Position numbers and translations under genes: made by a program. From contig NZ_LT629739.1 of the NCBI RefSeq assembly GCF_900105045.1, positions 2,790,001-2,854,000 of the forward strand: a stretch of 64,000 nt of DNA, written 5' to 3'. The first letter of the stretch is position 1; each line of letters opens with the position of its first letter. Below, piece after piece: positions 63,740 through 64,000 of the stretch. The notes beneath the pieces are model-generated. The model did not search any database. It was given only the letters and a program-made list of their open reading frames with translations, and was not told the origin of the DNA. The DNA is from Brevibacterium picturae (GTDB lineage: Bacteria > Actinomycetota > Actinomycetes > Actinomycetales > Brevibacteriaceae).

Positions 63740-64000
63740 GTGAACGACCTCATTGATACAACCGAGATGTACCTCAAGTCGATCATCGAGCTTGAGGAGC
63801 AGTCGATCGTGCCTCTGCGTGCGCGGATCGCTGAACGATTGGATCACTCCGGTCCCACCGTTTCACAGACCGTGGCGCGAATGGAGCGTGACGGTCTGCT
63901 GCATGTGAGCAACGACCGTCATTTGGAACTGACGCCGGAAGGTCGCCGCATCGCCACCGAGGTGATGCGCAAGCACCGTCTGGCCGAGCGGCTCCTCGCC
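63740..64000 (+). CDS. ideR: DtxR/IdeR iron-dependent regulator (5' part, cut by window end)
   Basis: The first 87 codons, starting at GTG 63740 and still open at the window end. The winged helix reads [38 protein letters not shown] and [20 protein letters not shown], almost identical in pattern to Corynebacterium DtxR. Metal-site residue Met10 (TEMYLK) and the anion-site His and Glu in [11 protein letters not shown] are present. The dimerisation and SH3-like parts lie beyond the window. It would repress iron uptake when Fe2+ is plentiful. GGAG lies about 13 nt upstream. Confidence 0.92.
   Translation, partial: MNDLIDTTEMYLKSIIELEEQSIVPLRARIAERLDHSGPTVSQTVARMERDGLLHVSNDRHLELTPEGRRIATEVMRKHRLAERLLA

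Overview
The window is a gene-dense, high-GC stretch of an Actinomycetota chromosome. It most resembles Micrococcales, and I infer a Brevibacterium-like genus. The support is a trehalose OtsA/OtsB pair, an MprA-MprB-HtrA unit, a PspA-PspAA-HtpX-PspAB unit, an actinobacterial-type SerC, a DtxR-type regulator, many GTG starts, and TANNNT -10 boxes 6-8 nt ahead of start codons (leaderless mRNAs). I see no rRNA, prophage, insertion sequence or CRISPR array. There is one tRNA (Thr, UGT anticodon).

Layout. 1-2 kb: MetP/MetS sodium-coupled amino acid importer with a 34-residue small subunit. 2-4.5 kb: cysS and rlmB. 4.6-9.4 kb (minus): amino acid permease, SDR oxidoreductase, and a pair made of a kinase-like DUF4032 protein and a catalytically degenerate ABC ATPase. 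9.6-11.7 kb: two overlapping LacI-type regulators. 11.7-14.3 kb (minus): otsA-otsB. 14.4-18.6 kb: membrane Ser/Thr kinase, DsbA-like protein, tRNA-Thr, lipoprotein. 18.7-22.1 kb (minus): ABC1/UbiB-type kinase and MFS exporter. 22.3-26 kb: LtrA protein, ArsR-type regulator with a partner of unknown function and a 14-bp-spaced TTGCAA array, protealysin-like protease and its emfourin-like inhibitor. 26-29.6 kb: tryptophan-to-kynurenine steps (TDO, PaaX-type regulator, formamidase) and an SGNH hydrolase. 29.8-36.4 kb: amidohydrolase, ThrE exporter, ung, aldehyde dehydrogenase, DUF3263 and LytR_C proteins. 36.7-39.4 kb: cspA and a solo groEL with a CIRCE operator. 39.5-42.8 kb: small metabolic, membrane and RNA-binding genes. 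43-51 kb (minus): envelope-stress block with PspAB, HtpX, PspAA, PspA, a lone WXG100 protein, HtrA, MprB and MprA. 51.3-57.1 kb: CGNR regulator, EamA exporter, XPB helicase and its partner. 57.1-61.1 kb: small membrane protein, CspB-like protein, DUF3027, MFS, DUF456. 61.4-64 kb: serC and pdxH divergent, then the start of a DtxR/IdeR gene cut by the window end. From memory, the order XPB helicase, helicase-associated protein, CspB, DUF3027, SerC parallels the Rv0861c-Rv0884c neighbourhood of Mycobacterium tuberculosis.

Themes. Two stress circuits lie side by side: MprAB-HtrA for extracytoplasmic protein damage and the Psp/HtpX set for membrane damage. Many genes overlap by 4 nt (ATGA, GTGA and one apparent CTGA), pointing to translational coupling. 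Intergenic DNA is unusually rich in short imperfect tandem repeats (12-37 bp) and long inverted repeats. Several tandem repeats copy the last bases of the neighbouring gene, and one inverted-repeat family occurs twice, each time between convergent genes. The least explained items are the degenerate ABC ATPase plus DUF4032 kinase pair, the TTGCAA array with its ArsR/unknown pair, and the repeat families.
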